Part shown: piece by piece, positions 1 to 8,437 of the stretch | Numbering within the stretch: position 1 is the first letter of the stretch | Layout: each line of letters begins with the position of its first letter | From: Chitinophagaceae bacterium | GTDB taxonomy: Bacteria > Bacteroidota > Bacteroidia > Chitinophagales > Chitinophagaceae | NCBI GenBank assembly: GCA_019638625.1 | Contig: JAHBTK010000007.1 | Location: forward strand, 186,001 to 250,000 | Reading direction: 5' to 3' | Length of the DNA stretch: 64,000 nt | The notes under the pieces: generated by a model | What the model was told of the DNA's origin: nothing | Database searches by the model: none | The model's input: the letters and a program-made list of their open reading frames with translations, nothing else | Position numbers and translations under genes: made by a program

Positions 1-2
1 CA

Positions 3-1991
3 GATGGCATGCCGTCGCAGACGGTGCAGGTGGTTATCCATGTAGATGATAATGTTCTCTCCGACCGTGGGGACAATGATTTGTGGAGGCATTCCAGGCT
101 AAGATGGCTGAACTCTACTATCGGTATGGACAGCCTTCCGGTGGCTCCCTATCAGCCGGTGACATTGTCTGACGGGCTTATTGAAGCTACCGGAAAACAG
201 GTTCAGGTAGGAGAAAATGGACTGCTACAGTTCATCTCGGTGAATAATAAACAGGTGTTGTTACAACCTGTTGAGTTCCGGGTGGTGGCTGATGGAAAAA
301 TAATACCGGTCCGGGGCAACAATGCAATTGTAAAAAAGGTCAGTGATGGACTAGTCCAGTGGAGCGCTTCTGCTGAGGAAGACGGGATCTGGTTCATTTG
401 TAACGCTTCCATGGAATACGACGGTTATATCCGTTATAATATAAAAATTGTTCCGGATAAACCGGTCAGCATACAGGACATTCAGCTTACAACCAGCTAT
501 ACAGCAGCGGCCGCTCCTTATTTTATGGGATGCGGGTATAATGGAGGGCTAACCCCGGGTAAATACCGGTGGGATTGGAAAGGCCCGTGGGACAGTTACT
601 GGATAGGCAGCGATAAAGCGGGGTTACACGTAGAGTTCAGGGGAGGCGACTATCATGGGCCGCTCTTGAACGACTACAAGCCCAAAGCGCCCGCAAGCTG
701 GTCAAACGATGGGAAGGGTAGCATTGAGGTGAAAAGGAACAGCGATCATACCGTCGATGTTACAGCCTCGTCCGGGGCGAGAAGCCTTACACACCTTGAT
801 ACCCTTGATTTTGAATTCGGATTACTGATCACGCCCGTAAAGGAAGTAAACCCTGCCAAACATTTTTCAGAAAGATATTTTCACGGTGATCCCGGATCTT
901 TCGATAAAGCGGCTTTGGAAGAAGCCAACATAGCGAATATTCATCATTCGGGCGCTTTAAATCCCATTATCAATTACCCCTTCCTGATAAAGGATGCCCT
1001 GACTGGATATATCGATAAGCAACATCAGGAAAACAGGAAAGTCAAGCTCTACTACACCATCCGTGAGCTGAGCAACTATGCGGCCGAGATATTCGCACTC
1101 AAAAGTTTAAACCACGAAATATTTGTGTCGGGGGTGGGGCAGGGCCTTCCCTGGCATATGGAACATCTTATTGACGACTACAAGCCGGCCTGGTATACCG
1201 AGCTTCCCAATCAGGCCTCAGATGCAGCGCTTGTTTTGAATGGGTTTTCGCGTTGGATCAATTATTATCTTGAAGGACTGCGTTGGATGTATGAGAACTA
1301 TGAAATCGACGGTATCTATATGGACGACGTTTCGTTTGACCGCTCTGTAATGAAAAGAATGCGGAAGATCGCCGCCAGGTACCGGCCGGGCGCCCTCATT
1401 GATCTGCATTCAAATACGGCCTATTCCAAAGATCCCATGAATCAATACACCGATTTTTTTCCCTATGTAGACAGGCTCTGGTTCGGGGAGTCGTTTAAGT
1501 ACAACGAAATGAGTCCCGACGAATGGCTGGTTACCTTCTCCGGAATTCCCTTCGGGCAGATGAGCGAAATGCTGCAGGATGGAGGGAACCGGTATCTCGG
1601 AATGGTGTATGGAGCTACTGCAAGACATTCATGGGGTGATTTTTCGCCGGCTCCTGTCTGGAAGCTATGGAAGTCGTTCGGCATCGAAGATGCTAAAATG
1701 ATCGGCTATTGGTCCAACGATCGGATCGTGGAAACGACTCACCCGAATGTAAAAGCCACTGCGTACGTGAAAGATGAGAAAGTATTGATATCGTTGGGGA
1801 ATTTTGATACGAATAATGTAACGGTAAAACTCATGATTGATTGGGATAAGTTGGGTGTGGATGCTTCGGGATATAACCTTGTAGCACCCGAAGTATCTGG
1901 CTTCCAGCCTGCCGGAAGGTTTTCTCCCGGCGATGAGATCCCCGTTAAAGCAAAAGAGGGATGGCTGCTGATTTTGGAAAAAACAAATTAA
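3..1991 (+). CDS. GH123/DUF6067-like glycoside hydrolase, 5' truncated
   Basis: The reading frame is open to the window edge and the first visible residues (DGMPSQTVQVV) are mid-domain, so the true start lies upstream and the ATG at 9 is probably internal. The visible N-terminal 270 residues look like a beta-rich module (GPWDSYWIGSDKAGLHVEF is typical of GH123-like proteins). The centre looks like a TIM-barrel with YEIDGIYMDDVSFDRS, whose paired acids after a beta-strand are candidate catalytic residues. A short beta domain closes the protein. The role would be hydrolysis of an exported or surface glycan; the substrate cannot be read from sequence. The stop lies 26 bp before the next start, and the two genes read as an operon with the beta-helix protein. 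Family call is from pattern recognition only. Confidence 0.6.
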   Translation, partial: DGMPSQTVQVVIHVDDNVLSDRGDNDLWRHSRLRWLNSTIGMDSLPVAPYQPVTLSDGLIEATGKQVQVGENGLLQFISVNNKQVLLQPVEFRVVADGKIIPVRGNNAIVKKVSDGLVQWSASAEEDGIWFICNASMEYDGYIRYNIKIVPDKPVSIQDIQLTTSYTAAAAPYFMGCGYNGGLTPGKYRWDWKGPWDSYWIGSDKAGLHVEFRGGDYHGPLLNDYKPKAPASWSNDGKGSIEVKRNSDHTVDVTASSGARSLTHLDTLDFEFGLLITPVKEVNPAKHFSERYFHGDPGSFDKAALEEANIANIHHSGALNPIINYPFLIKDALTGYIDKQHQENRKVKLYYTIRELSNYAAEIFALKSLNHEIFVSGVGQGLPWHMEHLIDDYKPAWYTELPNQASDAALVLNGFSRWINYYLEGLRWMYENYEIDGIYMDDVSFDRSVMKRMRKIAARYRPGALIDLHSNTAYSKDPMNQYTDFFPYVDRLWFGESFKYNEMSPDEWLVTFSGIPFGQMSEMLQDGGNRYLGMVYGATARHSWGDFSPAPVWKLWKSFGIEDAKMIGYWSNDRIVETTHPNVKATAYVKDEKVLISLGNFDTNNVTVKLMIDWDKLGVDASGYNLVAPEVSGFQPAGRFSPGDEIPVKAKEGWLLILEKTN

Positions 1992-2017
1992 CCGATACAG
2001 CAAAAAAAAGAATAATC

Positions 2018-4033
2018 ATGAAAATGAAGCATAGTATAGTCGCAATAATATCTGTTTTATTCTTTTCTGTTTCGTCGTGCGGTCAACAAAAGGCGGTAGC
2101 GTTTTTCGTGTCGCCTGCCGGAAGTGATCTTAATCCGGGGACTGAATCTGCTCCTTTTCAAAGTCTCGAAAAAGCAAAAACAGCGGTAAGATTGCAGTTG
2201 CAGGAAACTCCCGGAAAATCAATTTCCGTTAATATAAAAGGCGGTATTTATTATTTGGAAGTGCCGGTTATTTTTACTTCCGAAGATGCAGGAAAAGAAA
2301 ATCATCCGGTGGTTTACAAAGCTGTTGATGGAGAGAAACCGGTTTTTACCGGTAGCCGCGAATTGAAAAACTGGCAGTTGCTTGACGATCCTGAAAAACT
2401 GGAAATGCTACCTGCCGGAGTAAAAGGGAAAATTTATGTGTGTGATGTAAAAGCCGCGGGCATCAGCAATTTCGGCGATCCTACTGAAATAGGAAAGCGG
2501 CCCGAATTGTTTTGCAATGGGGCGTTGCAAACGCTGGCGCGTTGGCCCAATACGGGGTTTGTAAATGCCGGATTGACAAAAGGAGAAACGGAATTGCCCC
2601 TAACCTATATCAAAAAACACGGAACGGTGGAGGGGGTATTTGAGTATATGGATAAACGGCAGGATCGCTGGGCTGCAGAAAATGACGTGCGGCTGGGCGG
2701 TTACTGGTACTGGGATTGGAGCGATGAATTTCAGAAGGTGGAGAAGATAGATACCCGGAGCAAAATAATGTATCTCGGTAAGCCCTATCACCATTACGGT
2801 TATAGAGACAGCCTCCGGTATTTTGGTGCGAACCTGTTCAGGGAAATAGATGTTCCCGGCGAATGGTATCTGGATCGCACGGATGGTTTGTTGTATTGGT
2901 TCCCACCCGAAGGAATTGCACCGGATAATGCAAAGGTGACGCTTTCTGTTTTTGACGCGCCTTTTATGATTGAAATGAAAAATTGTTCGAACCTTATTTT
3001 AGACGGGCTTGGTTTTGAGGAAGGAAGGGGAAGTGCCATTTCTGTCACCGAAGGGAGCAATTGCCTTGTTTCCAATTGCAGGGTGGAACGTTTTGGCAAA
3101 GACGGTATACATATTATGGGCGGCAGAGCGCATGGCGTTTCAGGCAGCCTGCTTCGCACATTGGGTTGTGGCGGTATTAAAATAAAAGGGGGCGACAGAA
3201 AAACGCTGACACCCGCTGAGCATTTTATAGAAAATACGGTTGTCGAGCATTTCTCATTATTCAAACGGACCTATGAGCCGGCCGTTCATATGGATGGATG
3301 CGGCATTGCTGTCAGGAACAATCGTTTCCGCTATTCTTCCTCATCGGCTTTGCGGTTTGAAGGAAACGATTTTATAGTGGAGTATAACGAAGTTAGCCAT
3401 GTAGTGAATGAATCCGACGACCAGGGAGCGGTGGATGCACACTACAACCCATCCTACCGGGGCAATGTGTTCCGCTATAACCGTTGGTCTGATATAAAAG
3501 GCGGTACACGTCACGGCGCTGCAGGCATACGGCTTGATGATATGATTTCAGGCGTCACCATTTTCGGAAATGTTTTTGAACGGTGTGGCGCCGTACATTT
3601 CGGCGGCGTACAAATACATGGGGGTAAAGATAATCTCGTGAGCAACAATCTCTTTTTCGATTGTCTTGCCGCATTCACCTTCTCTCCCTGGGGTGAAAAA
3701 CGCTGGATAGAGCAATTGGAGTCTCCTGCCATTCAAAAGAAAATATACGAAGAGGTGAATATCCGCTCAACCCTCTATCAAAACAAATACCCGGAACTGA
3801 AAAATATTAGAGAGAATGCAGATGTAAATACAGTTAAAGACAACCTTATTGTAGATTGCGAAAAGGATTTTATAAGAGATCATGAGAAGCTGGTGAAAGA
3901 AAACAATACTTCTGTTCGGTCCGAAGGAAAAAGAATTGAATATTTCTGCTCTGATGAAGTGTTGAAAAAATATGGTTTAAAGTCCATCCCTCTTCAGAAG
4001 ATCGGGCTCCGCAATAATAAGTGGGTAGAGTAA
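2018..4033 (+). CDS. Right-handed parallel beta-helix lipoprotein
   Basis: The ATG at 2018 is preferred over an upstream in-frame codon at 1961 because it opens directly into a signal peptide ending in the lipobox SVSSC (about residues 17-21), so the protein should be lipid-anchored. Mature protein begins with FFVSPAGSDLNPGTESAP, the usual first strand of DUF1565-type beta-helix proteins. Residues about 330-560 carry repeated N-rich and V/I-rich turns (NCSNLILDGLGF, NCRVERFGKDGIHIMGG, NNLFFDC) expected of PbH1 coils. Such folds occur in polysaccharide lyases, GH28-like hydrolases and epimerases. With the GH123-like gene before it and a sialidase-fold gene after it, a role in glycan breakdown is inferred. 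No catalytic residue can be assigned. Confidence 0.75.
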   Translation: MKMKHSIVAIISVLFFSVSSCGQQKAVAFFVSPAGSDLNPGTESAPFQSLEKAKTAVRLQLQETPGKSISVNIKGGIYYLEVPVIFTSEDAGKENHPVVYKAVDGEKPVFTGSRELKNWQLLDDPEKLEMLPAGVKGKIYVCDVKAAGISNFGDPTEIGKRPELFCNGALQTLARWPNTGFVNAGLTKGETELPLTYIKKHGTVEGVFEYMDKRQDRWAAENDVRLGGYWYWDWSDEFQKVEKIDTRSKIMYLGKPYHHYGYRDSLRYFGANLFREIDVPGEWYLDRTDGLLYWFPPEGIAPDNAKVTLSVFDAPFMIEMKNCSNLILDGLGFEEGRGSAISVTEGSNCLVSNCRVERFGKDGIHIMGGRAHGVSGSLLRTLGCGGIKIKGGDRKTLTPAEHFIENTVVEHFSLFKRTYEPAVHMDGCGIAVRNNRFRYSSSSALRFEGNDFIVEYNEVSHVVNESDDQGAVDAHYNPSYRGNVFRYNRWSDIKGGTRHGAAGIRLDDMISGVTIFGNVFERCGAVHFGGVQIHGGKDNLVSNNLFFDCLAAFTFSPWGEKRWIEQLESPAIQKKIYEEVNIRSTLYQNKYPELKNIRENADVNTVKDNLIVDCEKDFIRDHEKLVKENNTSVRSEGKRIEYFCSDEVLKKYGLKSIPLQKIGLRNNKWVE

Positions 4034-4177
4034 ACTTTTATTCAAATGAAAATACAAGTTTTCAAATCAATATGGCCCCTGTCGGACTTTGTTCCATTTT
4101 GCTTTCAGGATGCGGTCGTTCTTGCATGCTAACCGGTAAGTGTATATGTGCCTAATTCATTAAACCAAAATAATGTT

Positions 4178-5449
4178 ATGAAAACCAGGAACAGGATGAA
4201 TCGGCGAAGTTTTATCGGAACTACTACCACAGCGGCGGCAGGTCTCATTTTGCCGAAGCCCGACATTTTTAACATCATAAGAAGGGAGGATTACCCATCT
4301 ACGAAAGATTTTTGGTACAGGCGGGTAACGGATGGTCCCTACATTGACACCCAGCTTGGGAACCTGGCTTTGGGCTTTACAGATAACCAAATCCTGTTAT
4401 CACATGATGACTGCCATACCTGGTCTGAACAGTTAAATTTCTGGGATGCGAAGAACATTACTTTCAGCCATATCTTCAGGAATGGCAACCTGTTGATCGG
4501 AACAAGAAACAGGCTGTATTTGAGTACAGATAGCCTTAAGACAATAAAGGAAATTGTTGTTAAAAACCCGGATGGTTCCGATTACCTGCCTCATGTACCT
4601 AAGCACCCCGATTACCCGGGATGGTATTTTTTTGCTTTAACCGGAGAGAAGTCCTGGATGATAAACGGGAAAGAAATGCTGGTTTGGGGCAATTATTGCA
4701 ATGTGGAAGGAGGAGCAGTGCCGGTGAACATTTATTATTCCACAGATAACGGGTATACGGTCAAGATCGCTTATTCCTTTGGTCAGAACCCTCGCTTTAA
4801 AGACAATGGCGATGGTAAGAATGGATCCGGAGGAACCCTTTTGGGAGATCCCGGTAATCCTAAATTTTGCCGCCATGTACATTGTGTGACCTACAACCCC
4901 GGCGAAGATGCTTTTTATGCCTGCACGGGTGACGGGCGACCCAGTGAAGGCGCACAACAGGAATGCAAATGGTTAAAAGGAAGATACAATGCCGCTAAAG
5001 ATGAATGGACCTGGGAGGTGCTTATTGAAGTTGACTTCAATTCGAGGTATAAAAGCGGGGGAATAAACTTTGTGGATAATAAATTATATTTTACCAGTGA
5101 TGCCAATGGTAAAGAACCTTATGACAGGGGAATTTTCCGTTGCGATCCTGCCAATTTTTTAAATAAGGAAAAACATGAATTGTTGTTCCAGCCGGAATAT
5201 GAGGTAGGCCACATGCTTATCCAGGATGGTATTATTATCTCAGGCTATTTTGCCGTTGCGTCACCTTATAAACTTGGGATCATATATTCATCTGATCTGG
5301 GAAAAACCTGGCGTAAATATGACTTAAAAGAATTTGGGCCGAGATCAATCGCCAGGATTAACTATAAAAACTCCGAAGGCTGGTTCAGGATGGATTTAAG
5401 ATCCGGTTGGATACATCGTGAAGAGGTGCTGTTTATTAAACCAAAATAG
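4178..5449 (+). CDS. Tat-signal, sialidase-fold (BNR-type) exported protein
   Basis: Start chosen at the ATG at 4178, not the GTG at 4148, because the N-terminus then reads MKTRNRMNRRSFIG followed by an Ala-rich hydrophobic stretch. That is a twin-arginine signal (NRRSF), so export in folded form is likely. The body is beta-rich with Asp-box-like turns (SHDDCHTWSEQ, STDNGYTVK, SSDLGKTWRKYD), which suggests a six-bladed propeller like sialidases and related BNR proteins. I do not see the FRIP motif or the full arginine triad of true sialidases, so enzymatic activity is unproven. About 420 residues, a normal length. It follows the beta-helix gene by 144 bp on the same strand and probably serves the same glycan-processing group. 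Confidence 0.65.
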   Translation: MKTRNRMNRRSFIGTTTTAAAGLILPKPDIFNIIRREDYPSTKDFWYRRVTDGPYIDTQLGNLALGFTDNQILLSHDDCHTWSEQLNFWDAKNITFSHIFRNGNLLIGTRNRLYLSTDSLKTIKEIVVKNPDGSDYLPHVPKHPDYPGWYFFALTGEKSWMINGKEMLVWGNYCNVEGGAVPVNIYYSTDNGYTVKIAYSFGQNPRFKDNGDGKNGSGGTLLGDPGNPKFCRHVHCVTYNPGEDAFYACTGDGRPSEGAQQECKWLKGRYNAAKDEWTWEVLIEVDFNSRYKSGGINFVDNKLYFTSDANGKEPYDRGIFRCDPANFLNKEKHELLFQPEYEVGHMLIQDGIIISGYFAVASPYKLGIIYSSDLGKTWRKYDLKEFGPRSIARINYKNSEGWFRMDLRSGWIHREEVLFIKPK

Positions 5450-5663
5450 ATCATAGGGATTAAAGCCCCGTGTACCTGCGCTGGCAAAAGTGAAGCAGGC
5501 GCCGTCGCTGGTTAATCAGGGCTACGGGAAAGACCGGTATGGTGGAATGGACTTTTCCTCAGGAATCGCATGAAATGGAATACGGTGATGTGTGTAAAGC
5601 CTATTCACCTGGAGAGATTGATGAACCGGAAGGAAATGCTGGATGCCTTTTGGTTCAATAGGG

Positions 5664-5688
5664 TTTCCAACCTTCCGAAGGTTGGAAA
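5664..5688. repeat. Perfect 12-bp-arm palindrome
   Basis: TTTCCAACCTTC, one C, then its exact reverse complement GAAGGTTGGAAA. No T-tract follows on either strand, so it is better read as an intergenic REP-like palindrome than as a terminator. It directly abuts the inverted-repeat element that begins at 5692. Confidence 0.6.
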
Positions 5689-5691
5689 TCC

Positions 5692-5818
5692 TATTGTCCG
5701 GTAAAAAAACTACTTTTGTTCATTGGTCTTTTTTAGTGTGGTAACTTAAAAATACCAATCCGGGAGGTCTCTAGACCTCCTTTTTTATTCCACAAAAATA
5801 GTTTCACCGGACAACAAT
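5692..5818. mobile_element. MITE-like inverted-repeat element (about 127 bp)
   Basis: The left end (TTGTCCGGTAAAAAAACTA then CTTTTGTT) and the reverse complement of the right end (TTGTCCGGTGAAACTATTTT then TGTGG) match over about 25 bp with a few changes and a 2-bp length difference. Each arm carries a TAnnTTTG -7-like motif pointing inward (TACTTTTG at 5711-5718 on plus; TATTTTTG on minus near 5793-5800). There is no room for a transposase. A non-autonomous element, or a deletion remnant of an insertion sequence, is the likeliest reading. No target-site duplication could be identified with confidence. Confidence 0.4.
5763..5786 (+). terminator. Rho-independent-type hairpin inside the IR element
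   Basis: GGAGGTCT, loop CT, AGACCTCC, followed immediately by TTTTTT. The T-tract is on the plus strand, so it would stop rightward transcription. It sits centrally in the inverted-repeat element, so it may belong to the element and not to the upstream genes. Confidence 0.6.
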
Positions 5819-5899
5819 GATTCCGAACCCTATGTGAATGGCGTACCAACAACGGCAATCAAGATATTGCATTGCTCTTCGGTTGCAACGACCCCGGCT

Positions 5900-7009
5900 T
5901 TAATAGTAGTAGCGCCAACTGTACCTGGGTGGCGTTGTATCCCTGAATGGCTCTATCTCTATTGGATCTCCTATTGCAGAATCATATTGTTCCCGTTGCT
6001 TTAGTATTGCCCGGGCGTTTTTTTCCACTTTTTTACGGATACCAGTATATGCGGCGGTTGAATCCTCCCATATTTTCATTACCAGTTTTTCCTTAATTCC
6101 ATCCCGGTCCGGTATATGCTTTATATGATCTAAATAGAGGAGCATGGTGTCCAGCAGTAAAGCGCTTTTCTCGGTCCGTTGTGCAAACAGCGCGTCAATA
6201 AAGTCTTCGGGATCTGCATTGTCAACAGGAAATCCGGTAAAGCCACCTCGCCTGTATCCGGAAAACTGGTAAAAGGAATAACGGTGATATCGTTGCAGGA
6301 TTTCAAAATAGCTGGTGTCCGGGAAGTCCCGGATCAGCTCCAGGGTATTGTAGGTCAGGAAGCCGTGGTTTTGTTTGATAACCTGATTGATTGTCTGTAT
6401 ATCCTCCTGCTTTTTAAATTTTGCCAGTGCTTTTAAAGCATACTCAATATCCCTGAATCCCATTTCATAGCCATCCCCGGACAGTTTCCTGGGGCGGGTT
6501 GCCATATCTTTTATGAAAGGATAAAGTTCTTCCTGCGGCTCCAGACCGGGCAGTATAAGATAAGCTGATTGTAAATAATTGTGTTTGCTGACTACGAGCC
6601 GGATGGTTTCATCGAGTTCTTCCTTTGTGTTCCAGTATGCCCATTCTATCAGGTGATCTGCAACCGTTTCAAATGCCCAGCCGAATTCTCCGCGATCCAC
6701 CGCTATAATAGCCGTATCAGCCAGGTTATCTTTAACAATGTTGTAATGGTCAGCTTTATTTCTTACTAACATTTCGTGCAGCGCGATTGCCCGGATAATA
6801 GGGTGTTCGGAAGAGGCCAACTGCCGTAGTTCATTATCCGTCGCGATGTACTGGAAGGTAGAGTCCCAGGAAACGATGCCGTTATTAACGGCTTTTATTA
6901 AGCCCGGTTGAAGTGTTTTCCTGAAATCTTTAATGGCATAGGTTTCAGGTTGGCTTGTATTGCAGGAGTATAATGCCAGCACCAGGGGTAAAATTTTTTT
7001 AAATAGCAT
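5900..7009 (-). CDS. Lipoprotein with helical-repeat character, function unknown
   Basis: 369 residues. The N-terminus MLFKKILPLVLALYSCNTSQ is a lipoprotein signal with Cys16 as the likely lipidated residue. The remainder is rich in alternating hydrophobic and charged segments (DNELRQLASSEHPIIRAIALHEMLV, broken into helices) resembling HEAT-like repeats, and it ends in a tyrosine-rich tail. No enzyme motif is recognised. It is a lone minus-strand gene separated by 530 bp from the next minus-strand operon upstream, and converges on the inverted-repeat element. Periplasmic or outer-membrane location is inferred from the lipobox; whether it scaffolds a partner cannot be told. Confidence 0.75.
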   Translation of the reverse strand: MLFKKILPLVLALYSCNTSQPETYAIKDFRKTLQPGLIKAVNNGIVSWDSTFQYIATDNELRQLASSEHPIIRAIALHEMLVRNKADHYNIVKDNLADTAIIAVDRGEFGWAFETVADHLIEWAYWNTKEELDETIRLVVSKHNYLQSAYLILPGLEPQEELYPFIKDMATRPRKLSGDGYEMGFRDIEYALKALAKFKKQEDIQTINQVIKQNHGFLTYNTLELIRDFPDTSYFEILQRYHRYSFYQFSGYRRGGFTGFPVDNADPEDFIDALFAQRTEKSALLLDTMLLYLDHIKHIPDRDGIKEKLVMKIWEDSTAAYTGIRKKVEKNARAILKQREQYDSAIGDPIEIEPFRDTTPPRYSWRYYY

Positions 7010-7538
7010 TGGAACATTTTAGTATCTGTTTGAAAAATGTTATTACACTAGCTATCGTTAGAAGCGGCAGACCTTTACATCATCCATTTTCTCAACTGAG
7101 CGATGTTTGCGTAAGCATTGCTGCTATGCTATGTTTTCCATAATTTAAAGATATTTCCCCGTTTCAGGAAGTATTTCCCCGTAAAGTACTCTGATCCAAT
7201 GCACGGGGCTTTACCATAACTACCTGATCTTGCAACCGCAACAGGGGAACAAAGCAGCAGCTACCTGAATGGCAAAAATAAATCTACGAAATGGGTGTAT
7301 TTACCTTCGGTGTGAACTATTCTCATTGCGGCAAAATCAGGGATAAACAAATGCCGCAATAAAAGTTCAATTTTTCGCTTTATAATTAATTTTCTGATTA
7401 ACAACAGTAGTTTGAGTGTTTTCTCCTCAAAAGTTTGCTGATATTCAGAATTGCGACCCCGCCAGTGGGGACATGCCAGTCACTGCCTATGCTTGTTTAT
7501 TCGGTCCCGAATCCTGGGACCATTATAGTGAGAGCAAT
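7010..7538. other. 530-bp intergenic region without a convincing gene
   Basis: Only short open frames without coding character are present (for example 7416-7631 plus, which runs into the opposite-strand gene). Two direct copies of ATTTCCCCGT lie about 20 bp apart (near 7155 and 7178). A short hairpin GGTCCC-loop-GGGACC at 7503-7521 lies 18 bp beyond the stop of the SAM hydrolase operon and could weakly terminate it. The region also must hold the promoter of the 5900-7009 lipoprotein, but no consensus motif was identified. Confidence 0.5.
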
Positions 7539-8435
7539 TCATTTTTCCGCAACCTTCACCACCACTTTCCAGTCGGCGCCGCTCTTAATATGATATCTGT
7601 CTGCAAAACTCTCCATATTCAGCGCAAATGAAAGTTGTAACAAACTATTGAGGTAAGCCAGTGGCTCCCCTTCTTCAACGCTTCCGAAGGTCGGAACAAA
7701 AGGCATACGACCTTCATAAGTCAGTGAGTCTTTGTAAAAGATCGTTACCTGCAGCTTTGTACCATACTGTACATTCATGCTTTTTAAAAGTTCCCTGTCA
7801 ATATTTGTCCAGATGTTGCCGTATTGTACGTCCAGTATGGGTATGGTTCCTTTTAGCAGGCTACCCTCTGTCCCTGCTTTTTGATATGGGATGTTTACCA
7901 CGGTATTGGGCAGTTGTTTCCCCACTTGATTAAAGCGGATAACTCCTGCCGCCAGTCTTGCCGCCGTATAGGCATATACGTCGCGGCCATGAAAAGTATA
8001 GGATTGGCGTTCGTCTTTTCGCCTGTTCACTGCCTCATCAATTTCCCTCAGCGTATCAATTCCCAATGAAGCGGCTACCAAGGTAAGCGTTCCGTTGTCG
8101 GGTGTTACAACAAAGTGACCGGATTTTGTTTTTAATACCACAGACTTTCTTTCTGTTCCCACACCGGGATCAACCACCGATACAAAAACAGTGCCTGCCG
8201 GCCAATACCTGACGGTTTGTTCAAGCCGGTAAGCCGCTTCCCAGATATTGTAGGTTGGTATCTCATGAGTGAGGTCGTACAATTTGAGATTCCCTGACAC
8301 GCTGTTGGCAACGCCTTTCATAGCAGCAACGGCGCCGTCTTTCAGCCCGAAGTCAGATTGAAATACTACAATGCCGTTTTGTGAAAAAGCTCCCTTAATG
8401 GTTACTGATAGAATTAAAAGCAGGAGGTATCGCAT
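7539..8435 (-). CDS. Exported SAM hydroxide adenosyltransferase (DUF62 family)
   Basis: 298 residues. Family enzymes hydrolyse S-adenosylmethionine to adenosine and methionine and are relatives of fluorinase and chlorinase. The family triad is intact: Asp89 and Arg96 in VVDPGVGTER and His149 in YTFHGRD. The N-terminal QSDFG motif (residues 26-30) and VTPDNG (110-115) also fit. Unusually, the protein starts with a clear SPase I signal (MRYLLLLILSVTIKGAFSQ), so it should act outside the cytoplasm, where SAM is not expected. It starts 2 bp after the stop of the upstream outer-membrane peptidase gene, so the two are almost certainly co-transcribed. Family assignment is firm; the extracytoplasmic substrate is unknown. 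Confidence 0.88.
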   Translation of the reverse strand: MRYLLLLILSVTIKGAFSQNGIVVFQSDFGLKDGAVAAMKGVANSVSGNLKLYDLTHEIPTYNIWEAAYRLEQTVRYWPAGTVFVSVVDPGVGTERKSVVLKTKSGHFVVTPDNGTLTLVAASLGIDTLREIDEAVNRRKDERQSYTFHGRDVYAYTAARLAAGVIRFNQVGKQLPNTVVNIPYQKAGTEGSLLKGTIPILDVQYGNIWTNIDRELLKSMNVQYGTKLQVTIFYKDSLTYEGRMPFVPTFGSVEEGEPLAYLNSLLQLSFALNMESFADRYHIKSGADWKVVVKVAEK

Positions 8436-8437
8436 AG

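Larger units (their letters stand above)
5450..5899. other. Gene-poor region with coding remnant and inverted-repeat element
   Basis: No intact gene is visible. From about 5464 to 5660 the plus strand holds protein-like text broken between frames: one frame reads VPALAKVKQAPSLVNQGYGK then stops, and another continues as TGMVEWTFPQESHEMEYGD and ends near 5661. This looks like the decayed end of a lost gene, but the parent family is not recognised. It is followed by a perfect hairpin, a small inverted-repeat element with an internal terminator-like hairpin, and a 41-codon open stretch (about 5829-5945) ending against the convergent gene. Confidence 0.4.

Noticed and set aside
5829..5945. Diversity-generating retroelement target
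   Set aside because: Only a short Asn/Ser-rich frame is seen; no reverse transcriptase, template repeat or full lectin-like domain in the window.
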